A DNA stretch of 6,269 nucleotides, from assembly GCA_902772675.1 (NCBI GenBank), contig CACYBN010000022.1:1-6269 (forward strand), in the 5' to 3' direction. Positions within the stretch are counted from its first letter, which is position 1, and each line of letters begins with the position of its first letter. Source of the DNA: an uncultured Erysipelotrichaceae bacterium. Its GTDB lineage: Bacteria > Bacillota_I > Bacilli_A > RF39 > UBA660. This document shows positions 6,033 to 6,269 of the stretch, in pieces. A model generated the notes under the pieces. It made no database searches. It saw only the letters and a list, made by a program, of their open reading frames with translations, and was not told where the DNA came from. The position numbers and the translations under genes are program-made.

Positions 6033-6269
6033 TTACTCTAGATTTTTTAAATATTCTCTAAATTCTTCTGGTACTTCACTCTCTATATAAATTTCTTTTC
6101 CAGTAATCGGATGTTTAAATCTAATACTTTTAGAATGTAGAAATTGTCCAAAATCAGTACATTTCTTTCCTTTTCCATACAAAGGATCATTATATATAGG
6201 ATATCCAATATATTTCATATGAACTCTTATTTGATGAGTTCTACCAGTTTCTAACTTACACTCAATTAA
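6033..6269 (-). CDS. C-terminal part of an RluD/RluA-family pseudouridine synthase, cut by the window edge
   Basis: The open frame runs off the right end, and 78 residues are visible. Reading in from the edge, ETGRTHQIRVHM is the conserved C-terminal motif of RluA/RluD pseudouridine synthases, followed by GYPIYNDPLYG and then the usual end LHSKSIRFKHPITGKEIYIE and VPEEFREYL. These enzymes isomerise uridine to pseudouridine in rRNA or tRNA. The catalytic Asp motif (HRLD) and any S4 domain lie outside the window, so the exact target cannot be told. The ATG at 6218 is internal to the motif and is not a start. Full length in this family is about 300 residues, so roughly a quarter is seen. It ends with TAA 42 bases before the rhomboid ATG, with no clear terminator, so the two may be cotranscribed. 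Confidence 0.92.
   Translation of the reverse strand, partial: LIECKLETGRTHQIRVHMKYIGYPIYNDPLYGKGKKCTDFGQFLHSKSIRFKHPITGKEIYIESEVPEEFREYLKNLE

Noticed and set aside
6033..6218. A 61-residue stand-alone small protein
   Set aside because: The frame stays open to the window edge and the upstream codons complete the ETGRTHQIRVHM motif, so this is the end of a pseudouridine synthase.
1..6269. Mollicute-type code with TGA as Trp
   Set aside because: The Trp codons examined in six genes are all TGG and no in-frame TGA is needed, which would be unlikely in such AT-rich DNA with a reassigned TGA.
1..6269. A novel defence, mobile or CRISPR system
   Set aside because: All genes belong to known families in a conserved order, and I found no spaced repeat array, integrase, transposase or tRNA gene. 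The largest non-coding gap is under 60 bases.

Overview
This 6.3 kb window is very AT-rich, about 97% coding, and every gene lies on the minus strand, so transcription runs from base 6269 towards base 1. Gene content and order (ireB, ruvX, a DUF1292 gene, mltG, an O-methyltransferase, two U32-family genes) match the yrzL-yrrK-yrzB-yrrL-yrrM-yrrN-yrrO block of Bacillus subtilis. This points to a low-GC Firmicute (Bacilli or a related gut lineage). All Trp codons I checked are TGG, and the nine stops are five TAA and four TAG, so the standard code fits. No genus can be named from the sequence alone.

In transcription order: (1) 6269-6033 is the C-terminal end of an RluD-type pseudouridine synthase cut by the window edge. 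(2) 5990-4854 is a rhomboid intramembrane serine protease with a soluble N-terminal domain. (3) After a 55-bp gap with a good sigma-A-like promoter comes a tight block: ireB/reoM (4798-4544), ruvX (4544-4125), the DUF1292 gene (4123-3815) and mltG (3794-2715). (4) The O-methyltransferase trmR (2721-2119) overlaps the end of mltG. (5) After a 58-bp gap with a terminator-like hairpin and an extended -10 come the overlapping U32 genes trhP1 (2060-1212) and trhP2 (1219-32). (6) At the left edge are the first seven codons of another gene, preceded by a good ribosome binding site.

The genes fall into two themes. IreB/ReoM and MltG act in peptidoglycan synthesis, as a PASTA-kinase-controlled regulator and a glycan-strand-cleaving enzyme. 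TrhP1, TrhP2 and TrmR form the pathway that converts wobble U34 of tRNA to 5-hydroxyuridine and then 5-methoxyuridine. RuvX adds an RNase H-fold protein linked to rRNA processing, and the RluD-like fragment adds rRNA modification.

I see no mobile element, CRISPR array, RNA gene or new defence system; this is mostly a conserved housekeeping cluster. The points worth a second look are local: a U32 subunit lacking the Fe-S cysteine cluster, two hairpins built over stop codons at gene junctions, an mltG start with no visible Shine-Dalgarno, two leaders sharing the same extended -10 layout, and a rhomboid/RluD pair where B. subtilis has alaS.
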